5,867 bases of DNA, taken from assembly GCA_016234525.1 (NCBI GenBank), contig JACRBK010000642.1, positions 1 to 5,867 on the forward strand, given 5' to 3'. Position numbers and translations under genes: made by a program. Below, in pieces: positions 1-5,790 of the stretch. The number at the start of each line of letters is the position of its first letter. Positions within the stretch are counted from its first letter, which is position 1. The stretch is from Chloroflexota bacterium. GTDB lineage: Bacteria > Chloroflexota > Anaerolineae > Aggregatilineales > Aggregatilineaceae. The notes beneath the pieces are model-generated. The model made no database searches. It was not told the DNA's origin and saw nothing but the letters and a program-made list of their open reading frames with translations.

Positions 1-39
1 AACCTCGTCCCACCAGTGATATAATTCGCTTAGACTCAT
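1..39 (-). CDS. N-terminus of an unidentified protein, cut by the left edge
   Basis: The minus strand reads ATG at 39-37 followed by 12 open codons to the window edge, giving MSLSELYHWWDEV. The composition (aromatic and acidic residues, amphipathic) looks like a real N-terminal helix. A purine-rich GAAGAAAG (54-47) sits 7 nt upstream as a weak ribosome binding site. A second ATG at 46-44 in another frame would give MSDESKRIISLVGRG, but the purine-rich tract abuts it with no spacing, so I prefer 39. The helix with WW followed by an acidic residue is reminiscent of DinB-like or small helical-bundle proteins, but thirteen residues cannot establish that. The start codon lies inside a possible hairpin (30-84). 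Confidence 0.4.
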   Translation of the reverse strand, partial: MSLSELYHWWDEV

Positions 40-84
40 CGCTCATCTTTCTTCGTGAGAGTTGATCGATAGCGTTGAGTCTAA
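30..84 (-). promoter_or_regulatory. Imperfect hairpin covering the start codon of the left-edge gene
   Basis: TTAGACTCA at 30-38 is the exact reverse complement of TGAGTCTAA at 76-84. After one T/T mismatch (39/75) the stem continues with CGCT (40-43) against AGCG (71-74). That makes 13 pairs in a 14-bp arm, with a few more pairs possible after a bulged base at 44. In the minus-strand transcript the AUG at 39-37 lies in the stem, and the purine-rich candidate ribosome binding site (54-47) lies in the loop. A role in translational control is inference. On the plus strand the same hairpin is followed by CTCTTTTT (85-92) and could act as a terminator. Confidence 0.4.
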
Positions 85-197
85 CTCTTTTTCCCCCTCC
101 CTTAAAACTGTCGGAGAGTAAAAACCGAGTTGGAGAGGGGGAAATGCTAAGCGAAGGTGTAGCCCCTCTCCATTGCATGGAGAGGGGTTGGGGTGAG
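85..197. repeat. Composite GC-rich palindromic repeat (REP/MITE-like)
   Basis: The core is a perfect 11-bp palindrome: CCCCTCTCCAT (163-173), loop TGC, ATGGAGAGGGG (177-187), followed by TTGGGGTGAGG (188-198). To its left, TTCCCCCTCC (91-100) is a near reverse complement of GGAGAGGGGGAA (132-143), making a second, looser stem around AAACTG...AAACCGAG. The whole block is flanked by GAGTCTAAC (78-86) and GAGGCTAAC (195-203), which match at 8 of 9 positions. It has no coding capacity. Repeats of this wording are, to my knowledge, dispersed in many copies in Chloroflexota and some other phyla. I cannot confirm the copy number from one window. Confidence 0.55.
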
Positions 198-216
198 GCT
201 AACACGAGAGAAAACA

Positions 217-236
217 GCTTAGGTTAACGCCTAAGC
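217..236 (-). terminator. Short palindrome, possible weak minus-strand terminator
   Basis: GCTTAGG (217-223) is the reverse complement of CCTAAGC (230-236), with a 6-nt spacer. Read on the minus strand it is followed by TGTTTTCTC, a modest U-rich tail. It overlaps the stop codon (233-231) of the doubtful 67-codon minus-strand frame. It could be a terminator for that strand or simply a small palindrome; the stem is only 7 bp. Confidence 0.25.
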
Positions 237-238
237 AG

Positions 239-278
239 CGTGGGTCATCTCCAAATTGGTGGATGACCTACGTTTTTT
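239..278 (+). terminator. Intrinsic-terminator-like hairpin, plus strand
   Basis: CGTGGGTCATCT (239-250) pairs with GGATGACCTACG (261-272) over 12 positions, two of them G-U, with a 10-nt loop. It is followed immediately by six T residues (273-278). This is the textbook layout of a plus-strand intrinsic terminator. No plus-strand gene ends upstream in the window, so it may insulate the promoter at 352-380 from readthrough or belong to an unseen transcript. Confidence 0.5.
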
Positions 279-351
279 AGGACGGTTCTTTTCCCTCTGT
301 AAGAAACTTCTATCGAAGTCGTAAAAACCTGTAGCAAGGCGACAACTTCTG

Positions 352-380
352 TTGGCAAATCTCGACTTATCTTTTATAAC
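352..380 (+). promoter_or_regulatory. Sigma70-type promoter for the small orphan gene
   Basis: TTGGCA (352-357) and TATAAC (375-380) are separated by exactly 17 nt. Each hexamer has one mismatch to the TTGACA / TATAAT consensus. Transcription would start near 387, leaving a leader of about 60 nt before the ATG at 449. No operator sequence is obvious. Confidence 0.55.
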
Positions 381-438
381 ACCGACTTGATAAATAACAT
401 CAATATCAATGCAATTCGAGCATTGGGTTGTCAAGAAT

Positions 439-444
439 GGAGAA
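439..444 (+). promoter_or_regulatory. Ribosome binding site that fixes the start of the small gene
   Basis: GGAGAA ends 4 nt before ATG 449, with its GGAG core 6 nt away. The alternative in-frame starts TTG 428 and ATG 437 have no such element upstream, so 449 is preferred. Confidence 0.6.
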
Positions 445-448
445 CGGC

Positions 449-691
449 ATGTCTCTACAAGGGAGCATCGTAAAATCGGTTATTTCGCGGATTGTGCCGC
501 GCGCCTCACACGTGACCAACACTGAGATCGAGAAGCCGCAGGACGAAGAACAACTTTTCCTGGCGAGCATCGCACACCTGTCGCCCGATGAGCAGGTCCA
601 GCGCACTCAACGCCGCGCCATGTACCAGCGGATGGCCCAGCGCCAGGGTATCATGGAAGTTGAACAACGCGCGAACTCGTATAAATGGTGA
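449..691 (+). CDS. Small hypothetical protein, 80 aa
   Basis: I do not recognise this protein. From ATG 449 it runs 80 residues to TGA 689-691. The first 25 residues are mildly hydrophobic and basic (MSLQGSIVKSVISRIVPRAS). An acidic stretch follows (EIEKPQDEEQ), then a charged, probably helical segment rich in Arg, Gln and Met (SPDEQVQRTQRRAMYQRMAQ). It has no cysteines and no clear transmembrane segment. The N-terminal 17 residues could form an amphipathic, possibly membrane-associating helix. The gene has a complete unit of its own: promoter 352-380, ribosome binding site 439-444 and terminator 718-758, and it is convergent with the sugar cluster. A longer start at TTG 428 adds 7 residues but lacks a ribosome binding site. 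Its existence is reasonably supported; its function is unknown. Confidence 0.6.
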   Translation: MSLQGSIVKSVISRIVPRASHVTNTEIEKPQDEEQLFLASIAHLSPDEQVQRTQRRAMYQRMAQRQGIMEVEQRANSYKW

Positions 692-717
692 ACCCGATCA
701 CCTTCTCGTGTAAGATA

Positions 718-758
718 AAAATGAGCCATCCCTAATTTTGTTCAGGATGGCTCATTTT
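718..758. terminator. Bidirectional intrinsic terminator shared by convergent genes
   Basis: AAAATGAGCCATCC (718-731) and GGATGGCTCATTTT (745-758) form a perfect 14-bp stem with a 13-nt loop. On the minus strand the GC-rich stem is followed by TTTTTATCTT, a good U-tract ending the sugar cluster. On the plus strand it is followed by TTTT, 27 nt after the stop of the small gene. It lies midway between the two convergent stop codons (691 and 797). Confidence 0.85.
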
Positions 759-783
759 GGGCAAGACAAAACCTGCCCCTACA
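759..783. repeat. Short REP-like palindrome
   Basis: GGGCAAG (759-765) pairs with CCTGCCC (772-778) over 7 positions including one G-U, with a 6-nt loop. It directly abuts the terminator and lies 18 nt beyond the isomerase stop. Read on the minus strand it is GTAGGGGCAGGTTTTGTCTT..., wording I associate with dispersed intergenic palindromes in Chloroflexota and similar genomes. That association is from memory and unverified. Confidence 0.35.
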
Positions 784-796
784 AACCTTCTACAAT

Positions 797-2215
797 CTAC
801 CCGCGATGGTAGTAGACTTCCCAGCCCATGTATTTGGTCAGCGCTTCGTATACCGCATCGCCTACGTTCGACAGGTTCACCGAGACATGGTGTTCGTAGC
901 CATTTTCGCAGATGTATTGCAGCAGTTTCTGCAAATTGGGAACTTCCACCACGCCGTAACCGCCGAATGTCGTCAGAGGATCAGCCGTGAACTGGCCCTC
1001 ACCCACATACGCCGTGATTCTGCCCTTGAAGTCGTCGGTGCTGATGCGCAGATAGGTGAACGGATCGGCTTTAACGCGCCCGTAGAGCGTTCCCCATGTG
1101 CTGTCTTTGCCCACCGACCCCGCGATAATTTCCTGGTAATCCATCACCGGGATGGCGTCGGTAAAGACGCTGCGCGGCAGGTTCGAGCAGTGGAAAACAA
1201 CGCCCTTATTGGGATCGTCGCCATAGTTGTTGTTCCAGTCCACCAGCGCGCTCGGTTTGCCAGAGGCCAGGGCCATCGCATACATGGCCGCTGTTCCGGC
1301 GATATCCGTTTCGCAGGCGGAGGGAGCCAGGCTGTCGCTGAGCATACTCATCAGCGTGCAGGGAACCACGCCGAAGTATTCCTGCATACTGGTCCAGCAC
1401 TGGATCGCCGTCGCGTCATATTCGTTGTCTTCGGCCCACGCATCGATCACCACGCCCAGTTTGACGATCCGGTTGAGCGCTGCTGACGGAACTTTGCCCG
1501 TTTGAGCATAGGATGTGACCGCTGCGAGTTTTTTCGCTACGCGCGGATCATCGTCCTTGATGCGGCTGACACGCCCAAACGCCTCGGAGAGATCGAGCGT
1601 TTCCACCGAGATTCCGGCGTTTTCGAGCAGTTTTTCGCTAAAACGAACCGTGTTAAAGGCCACCGGGCGCGCACCCAACATGCCGAAACGGGCGCGGCGC
1701 ATCCCACGCGCGACACGGCAGACCGCCGCGAATTTGCGCAGATCAGCGAGGAAACTCTCGCTGGTGGGATCAACCGTATGCAGCGTGGTCAGCGTGAAAG
1801 GAATACCGTACTGGCGCAGGTTGTTGCAGGCCGACATCTTGCCGCAAAAACTGTCGCGGCGATATTCGATGGACATCTGCTTGGCGTCATCGGGGAAAGC
1901 GTGGATCAAGACCGGCACATTCAGGCCCGCGAAACGCAGGGTGTTCGCTATACCGCGCTCGTCACCAAAGTTGGGCAGCGTGACCAACACGCCGTCAATA
2001 TCCTCGCGATGTTTTTTGAACAGATCGGCGCACTTGTGCGCATCATTCAGGCTCTCGACGCTGCCATATTCGGTGTCTTTCGGGTCAAGCGCAATAACTT
2101 TGATCCCCTCTTTTTTGAGGACATCGAGTATCACCTTGCGCCCGGTTTCGCACAAATGACCGGGGAAAAAGCCGCGATTGCCAACAATCAAACCCAATGT
2201 GATTTTCTGTTTCAT
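797..2215 (-). CDS. L-fucose/L-arabinose isomerase family protein (probable pentose isomerase)
   Basis: The product is a 472-aa cytoplasmic aldose-ketose isomerase of the L-fucose isomerase-like family (COG2407). Visible family features are an N-terminal alpha/beta domain (IVGNRGFFPGHLCETGR, residues 10-26), a DGVLVTLPNFGDE strand-loop (74-86) and a C-terminal catalytic domain. E302 (in ACETD) and D326 (in VDWNNN) are 24 residues apart, the same spacing as metal ligands E337 and D361 of E. coli FucI. H442 or H443 near the end would supply the histidine ligand (FucI H528). The protein is shorter than FucI (about 590 aa). AAAGGG (2228-2223) lies 7 nt before ATG 2215. Beside araB and araD, the likely reaction is L-arabinose to L-ribulose, replacing canonical AraA, but L-fucose or another sugar cannot be excluded. 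Its gene sits 161 nt after the dehydrogenase gene, so it may have its own promoter, though none is clear. The terminator at 718-758 follows it. Confidence 0.85.
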   Translation of the reverse strand: MKQKITLGLIVGNRGFFPGHLCETGRKVILDVLKKEGIKVIALDPKDTEYGSVESLNDAHKCADLFKKHREDIDGVLVTLPNFGDERGIANTLRFAGLNVPVLIHAFPDDAKQMSIEYRRDSFCGKMSACNNLRQYGIPFTLTTLHTVDPTSESFLADLRKFAAVCRVARGMRRARFGMLGARPVAFNTVRFSEKLLENAGISVETLDLSEAFGRVSRIKDDDPRVAKKLAAVTSYAQTGKVPSAALNRIVKLGVVIDAWAEDNEYDATAIQCWTSMQEYFGVVPCTLMSMLSDSLAPSACETDIAGTAAMYAMALASGKPSALVDWNNNYGDDPNKGVVFHCSNLPRSVFTDAIPVMDYQEIIAGSVGKDSTWGTLYGRVKADPFTYLRISTDDFKGRITAYVGEGQFTADPLTTFGGYGVVEVPNLQKLLQYICENGYEHHVSVNLSNVGDAVYEALTKYMGWEVYYHRG

Positions 2216-2376
2216 GTCTGTACCCTTTCAAAGTTTATCGAATGACGAAAAATCGAGTCGTTAGTTGTTAGTTTACTGTTCTCAGTCTACAGTTTTTAGT
2301 TCAGAAAGGCATGATTAACGCCGCCTGTTTCATCTAAAAACCAATTACTAAAAACTAATGACCAATCACCAACGGC
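2216..2376. repeat. Spacer with AACTAAAAACTG-type repeats in inverted arrangement
   Basis: The spacer between the dehydrogenase and isomerase genes carries two blocks of the same low-complexity vocabulary in opposite orientation: 2261-2302 (TTAGTTGTTAGTTTACTG...) and 2336-2370 (...ACTAAAAACTAATGACC...). AGTTTTTAGT (2291-2300) and ACTAAAAACT (2347-2356) form a perfect 10-bp inverted repeat with a 46-nt loop. ACAGTTTTTAGTT (2289-2301) recurs at 5802-5814 with one change. No terminator with a U-tract and no clear promoter is visible. The arms could form a weak stem-loop in the mRNA. Confidence 0.5.
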
Positions 2377-3429
2377 CTACTCCAGGTTCACCATGACCTT
2401 ATTCACCCCGTCGCGGTAGTCCGTGTTGAGCGCGAAAGCGTCGGCGGTATGATCCAGGTCGAAACGGTGAGTGACAAGATCGGTCAAAACGAGGGAACGA
2501 TTGACCGCCAACTCAATCGTGCGCGGATAGGTGTGTTTCATGCGGCGCGACATGAGGATCGTCAGCCCTTTGCGGCGGGCTGTCGAGTGTTTGAACTCGG
2601 CGCGATCACTGCCGGGAATGCCGACCAGGACCACGCGCGCGCCCAGGTCGGCCATTTCGATGGCCTCACCGACCGCTGCACCGCCCCAGGCGACCTCAAA
2701 CACCACATCGACGCCGTGTCCACCGTTGGCCTTGATCAACGCCTTGATCGCGTCCGTTTCGGTGATGTTGATCACCTCGTCCGCGCCCCAACTTTTGGCT
2801 TTGTCCAGCCGCCAGCCGAACTGGTCGAAAGCATATACCGCTTTCGCCCCGCTCAGTTTCGCCAGCCGTAAGATCATCAGGCCAATCGGCCCACAGCCGA
2901 TCACCGCGACACTTTCTCCGATGCGCACTTTGCCCAGGTCCGCCGCGTGGATCGCGACGCCCAACGGTTCGAGCAGGGCGCCGTCTTCCATGCTCAGCGC
3001 GTCAGGGATCGGAAAACAGTTGCGCGCCGGAACCACGAGATATTCTTGCAGCGCGCCGTTATCGGGCCACAGCCCCATGAACCCCAGGTGGCGGCACAGG
3101 TTCGGATCGCCCTGCTCACAGCGATCACAATGCCAGCAGGGTTTGCCCGGCTCCACCGCGACTCGCTGGCCGAGCGCCAGCGGTTGGTGAAACCCGTTGT
3201 AGGCCTCTGCGCCGAGCGCCGCGACCGTCCCGGCGAACTCATGCCCCAACACCATCGGATTAGCCACCACCGTGTCTCCGATGCGCCCATCCTGATAGGT
3301 GTGCAGGTCCGAGCCGCACACGCCTACCGAACCGATCCGAATCACGACCTCGCCGCGCTGTGGATCGGGCGGGACGGCTACTTCTTCGACACGGAAATCG
3401 CGCGCACCATACAGTAAAGCCGCTTTCAT
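2377..3429 (-). CDS. Zinc-dependent medium-chain alcohol/polyol dehydrogenase
   Basis: The product is a 350-aa cytoplasmic oxidoreductase of the MDR superfamily, sorbitol/threonine dehydrogenase type. Catalytic-zinc residues are C38 (GVCGSD), H63-E64 (LGHEFAG) and E154 (LLEPLGV). The structural zinc is bound by C98, C101, C104 and C112. A Rossmann fold follows with GCGPIG at 178-183. D202 at the end of the second strand (YAFDQF) suggests NAD rather than NADP. Length is normal for the family. ATG 3429 lies 2 nt after the araD stop (TAACGATG), with GGGG (3444-3441) upstream as a weak ribosome binding site, so it is co-transcribed and probably translationally coupled. In this setting it may oxidise a pentitol such as L-arabinitol to a ketopentose that feeds AraB, or another sugar alcohol. 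The substrate is inference. It is not part of the standard arabinose pathway. Confidence 0.88.
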   Translation of the reverse strand: MKAALLYGARDFRVEEVAVPPDPQRGEVVIRIGSVGVCGSDLHTYQDGRIGDTVVANPMVLGHEFAGTVAALGAEAYNGFHQPLALGQRVAVEPGKPCWHCDRCEQGDPNLCRHLGFMGLWPDNGALQEYLVVPARNCFPIPDALSMEDGALLEPLGVAIHAADLGKVRIGESVAVIGCGPIGLMILRLAKLSGAKAVYAFDQFGWRLDKAKSWGADEVINITETDAIKALIKANGGHGVDVVFEVAWGGAAVGEAIEMADLGARVVLVGIPGSDRAEFKHSTARRKGLTILMSRRMKHTYPRTIELAVNRSLVLTDLVTHRFDLDHTADAFALNTDYRDGVNKVMVNLE

Positions 3430-3431
3430 CG

Positions 3432-4100
3432 TTATTTTTTCCCCGGTTGACCGTAAACGGTGGTATAACGTTGGTAGAGTTTGGCGATCTGGTCCGGCGG
3501 GATCGGGATCGGTTCGCCCAACTGGTAGGCTAAGAACACCGTGCGCGCCACATCTTCACACATGATCGCCGCTTTAACCGCCGCTTTGGGCGTGGGACCA
3601 ATGGTGAATACGCCGTGATTCTGCATGATCACCGCCTGGGAATGGGGATTCGGCCCTTCGCGCAGCACACGCACGACCTCGCGCCCGATCTCCTCGCCGC
3701 CGATCAGCGCGAACTTGCCGCAGGGAATCGGCCCGCCGAACTCATCCGCCATCGCCGTCAGCACACAGGGAATATCGCGCCCCAGGGCTGCCCACGCCGT
3801 CGCATAGGGGCTGTGGGTGTGGACAATGCCGCCGACTTCCGGCATTTCGCGGTAGATATAACAATGGGTGGCGGTGTCGGAGGACGGCGCATACAGGCCC
3901 TCGATCACCTGGGCGTGCGTGTCTACAATGACCATATTTTCCGGGCCGAGTTCTTCAAAACGCAGGCCGCTCGGTTTGATCACCACCTGCCCGGTTGAAA
4001 AATCACGCCCGCTGACATTGCCGCTGGTCCAGGTGACTAACCCGTTTTTCGGCAGTTCATCGTGCAAATCAGATACCGTTTTGCGCAGTACTTCAAGCAT
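3432..4100 (-). CDS. araD: L-ribulose-5-phosphate 4-epimerase
   Basis: The product is a 222-aa class II aldolase/epimerase that interconverts L-ribulose-5-phosphate and D-xylulose-5-phosphate. Phosphate-binding motifs are TSGNVSGR (25-32) and KPSG (42-45). Zinc ligands are H94 and H96 (HTH) and H162 (QNHGVF). Residues that separate epimerases from fuculose-1-P aldolases are present: D75 in SSDTATH, D119 in MADEFG, and a C-terminal tyrosine in VYGQ (Y216), matching E. coli D76, D120 and Y229. Length is close to the E. coli enzyme (231 aa). The start ATG overlaps the araB stop by one base (TGATG at 4102-4098). AGAGG (4114-4110) lies 9 nt upstream, so translation is coupled to araB. The residue pattern makes an aldolase role (FucA-like) unlikely. 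Confidence 0.9.
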   Translation of the reverse strand: MLEVLRKTVSDLHDELPKNGLVTWTSGNVSGRDFSTGQVVIKPSGLRFEELGPENMVIVDTHAQVIEGLYAPSSDTATHCYIYREMPEVGGIVHTHSPYATAWAALGRDIPCVLTAMADEFGGPIPCGKFALIGGEEIGREVVRVLREGPNPHSQAVIMQNHGVFTIGPTPKAAVKAAIMCEDVARTVFLAYQLGEPIPIPPDQIAKLYQRYTTVYGQPGKK

Positions 4101-5767
4101 CAGTCCAGACCTCTGGCCGTGTTGCGGATCGCGCGCAGACGTTTCATCACGTCATTCTCGCCGCGTCCAAAATAATCGTGCAGCAGCACGTATTCAGCGT
4201 ACAGTTTATCGTAGACGGCTTTGTTTTCGGGGATCGGTTTGAAGACTTCATTCTTGAGCTTGCCCATCGTTTTGGCCGCTGCCTGAATGTCTGAATAGGC
4301 CCCGGCGGCGACGGCGGCGTGCATGGCGCTGCCCAGCGCTGGCCCCTGCGTGCTGCCGATAATACGGAATTCGCGCCCGGTCACATCGGCATAAATCTGC
4401 ATGAGAAGCTTGTTCTTTTCGGGCAGTCCGCCCGCTGCGACCAGTTCGGTCACGGGAACATCGTTGTTCTCGAAGTTTTCTACGATCACGCGGGTGCCAT
4501 AAGCCGTCGCTTCGATCAGCGCCCGGTAGATGTCGGGCGCGCGCGTGCCGAGGGTCGCGCCGATCAATAACCCGCTCAGGTCTACATCCACCAACACCGA
4601 ACGGTTGCCGTTCCACCAGTCCAGCGCGAGCAGGCCGTGTTCGCCGGGCTTCTGTTTGGCGGCTTCGGCTTCGAGATAGGCGTGCAGGTCTTTACCCGCT
4701 TTTTTCGCCGCGTCGTGATATTCCTGCGGGACAGCGTTATCGACAAACCAGGCGAAGATGTCACCTACCCCACTCTGCCCGGCTTCATAACCATAAATGC
4801 CGGGGATAATGCCGCCATCGACCACGCCGCACATGCCGGGTACGTTGCGCAGTTCGGTTCCCATCACCATGTGACAGGTGCTCGTCCCCATGATCATGAC
4901 CATACGGCCCGGCTCGGTCACCTGCGCCGCCGGAACCGTGACGTGTGCATCGACGTTCGCCACCGCCACTGCGATCCCTGGTTTGAGGCCGGTCCATTTC
5001 GCCGCTTCAGCCGTGAGATCACCCGCGCGCCCGCCCAACGGGGCCAACTGCGCCATCATTTTATCTTCGACGAGATTCACCAGATCAGGATGCAGCGCGG
5101 CGAGATATTCTTTGCGCGGGAACGATCCATCTTGATAGATAGCTTTGTAACCCGCGGTGCAGGTATTGCGCGTCTCGACGCCGCACAACTGCCAGATCAC
5201 CCAGTCCGCCGCTTCGAGCAGACGATCCGCAGCGCGGTAAACCTCCGGCGCTTCGTGCAGAATTTGCAGCACTTTACTGAAAAACCATTCGGATGAAATC
5301 TTGCCGCCGTAACGATCCATCCACGCTTCGCCCATCTTCCGCGCCGTTGCGTTGATCTGATCGGCTTCGGGCTGGGCGGCGTGATGTTTCCACAGTTTGA
5401 CCCAGGAATGCGGGTTGGCGCGCCATTGGGGGACGCGGCAGAGCGGCGTGCCGTCGGCCAGGGCGGGCATCATCGTGCAGGCGGTGAAGTCTACGCCGAT
5501 CCCGATCACATCGGCAGGATCGATCCCGCTCTGTTTGAGCGCGGCAGGCACGGCATTCTGAAAGGTGCGAATATAATCATCCGGGTCTTGCAGCGCCCAT
5601 TCAGGCGGCAGCGGTTGGCCGCTTTCGGGCAGGCGTTCATCGATCACGCTGTGCGAATAGGCATACACCGCGCTGCCCAGTTCGGCCCCATCACGAACGC
5701 GCACGACCACCGCGCGCCCGGATTCGGTCCCAAAGTCCACTCCAATTGTATATTTATCCGTTGGCAT
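4100..5767 (-). CDS. araB: Ribulokinase (FGGY carbohydrate kinase)
   Basis: The product is a 555-aa ATP-dependent kinase that phosphorylates L-ribulose at C5, the second step of L-arabinose breakdown. The FGGY_N domain begins with GVDFGTESGRAVVV (9-22), a ribulokinase-style phosphate-binding loop, and contains GVDFTACTMMP (91-101). NVDAHV (271-276) carries the probable catalytic base D273. The FGGY_C domain holds GTSTCHMV (294-301), a YEAGQSGVGD segment (327-336), AAGGLPEKN (444-452) and GPALGSAMHAA (475-485) for ATP binding. Length matches ribulokinases (about 560 aa) rather than fuculokinases or xylulokinases (about 480-500). ATG 5767 is set by a strong GGAGGAG (5781-5775) at 7 nt. It is the first gene of the visible cluster. 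No clear promoter is seen before it, so transcription may start within the last 100 nt or beyond the edge. Confidence 0.93.
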   Translation of the reverse strand: MPTDKYTIGVDFGTESGRAVVVRVRDGAELGSAVYAYSHSVIDERLPESGQPLPPEWALQDPDDYIRTFQNAVPAALKQSGIDPADVIGIGVDFTACTMMPALADGTPLCRVPQWRANPHSWVKLWKHHAAQPEADQINATARKMGEAWMDRYGGKISSEWFFSKVLQILHEAPEVYRAADRLLEAADWVIWQLCGVETRNTCTAGYKAIYQDGSFPRKEYLAALHPDLVNLVEDKMMAQLAPLGGRAGDLTAEAAKWTGLKPGIAVAVANVDAHVTVPAAQVTEPGRMVMIMGTSTCHMVMGTELRNVPGMCGVVDGGIIPGIYGYEAGQSGVGDIFAWFVDNAVPQEYHDAAKKAGKDLHAYLEAEAAKQKPGEHGLLALDWWNGNRSVLVDVDLSGLLIGATLGTRAPDIYRALIEATAYGTRVIVENFENNDVPVTELVAAGGLPEKNKLLMQIYADVTGREFRIIGSTQGPALGSAMHAAVAAGAYSDIQAAAKTMGKLKNEVFKPIPENKAVYDKLYAEYVLLHDYFGRGENDVMKRLRAIRNTARGLD

Positions 5768-5774
5768 ATTTTGG

Positions 5775-5781
5775 CTCCTCC
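5775..5781 (-). promoter_or_regulatory. Strong ribosome binding site of araB
   Basis: GGAGGAG on the minus strand ends 7 nt before ATG 5767. It is the best Shine-Dalgarno match in the window and confirms the araB start. Confidence 0.8.
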
Positions 5782-5790
5782 ATGAAAAAA

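Larger units (their letters stand above)
40..448. other. Gene-poor region between the left-edge gene and the small orphan gene
   Basis: This 409-nt stretch holds no convincing intact gene. It contains the start-codon hairpin (30-84), the GC-rich palindromic repeat (85-197), a small palindrome (217-236), a plus-strand terminator-like hairpin (239-278), and a sigma70-type promoter (352-380) with the 5' leader of the small gene. A 67-codon minus-strand reading frame (434-231, TTG start) crosses it. It has a CxxC near its N-terminus and a basic C-terminus but no good ribosome binding site, and I do not call it a gene. Confidence 0.6.

Noticed and set aside
25..155. Nine-bp inverted repeat TTCGCTTAG (25-33) / CTAAGCGAA (147-155)
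   Set aside because: The arms are 113 nt apart, the left arm lies within the left-edge coding frame, and the ends do not match the borders of the palindromic repeat. It is probably chance.
429..434. Perfect TTGACA on the minus strand as a -35 element
   Set aside because: No acceptable -10 hexamer lies 16-18 nt downstream; the best candidates (CATTGA, ATTGAT) are poor.
428..448. TTG 428 or ATG 437 as the start of the small plus-strand gene
   Set aside because: Only ATG 449 has a correctly spaced GGAG; the GGAG itself lies inside the extended version.
806..2245. Long plus-strand reading frames opposite the isomerase (226, 247 and 214 codons)
   Set aside because: They are antisense shadows of a well-supported gene, have low-complexity Arg/His-rich translations, and lack ribosome binding sites.
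2301..2333. Ten-codon minus-strand frame MKQAALIMPF before the isomerase, as a possible leader peptide
   Set aside because: It has no ribosome binding site, no run of regulatory codons and no attenuator-terminator pair after it.
2449..3565. Plus-strand frames opposite the dehydrogenase and the end of araD (140, 219, 156 and 88 codons)
   Set aside because: The dehydrogenase motifs on the minus strand are unambiguous; these frames reflect codon bias and have no family features.
3432..4100. L-fuculose-1-phosphate aldolase as the function of the class II aldolase-family protein
   Set aside because: It has the epimerase-type aspartates (D75, D119) and the terminal YGQ tyrosine, and it is coupled to a ribulokinase rather than a fuculokinase.
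3615..5785. Plus-strand frames opposite araD and araB (up to 219 codons)
   Set aside because: They are antisense shadows of araB and araD, with no plausible start signals.
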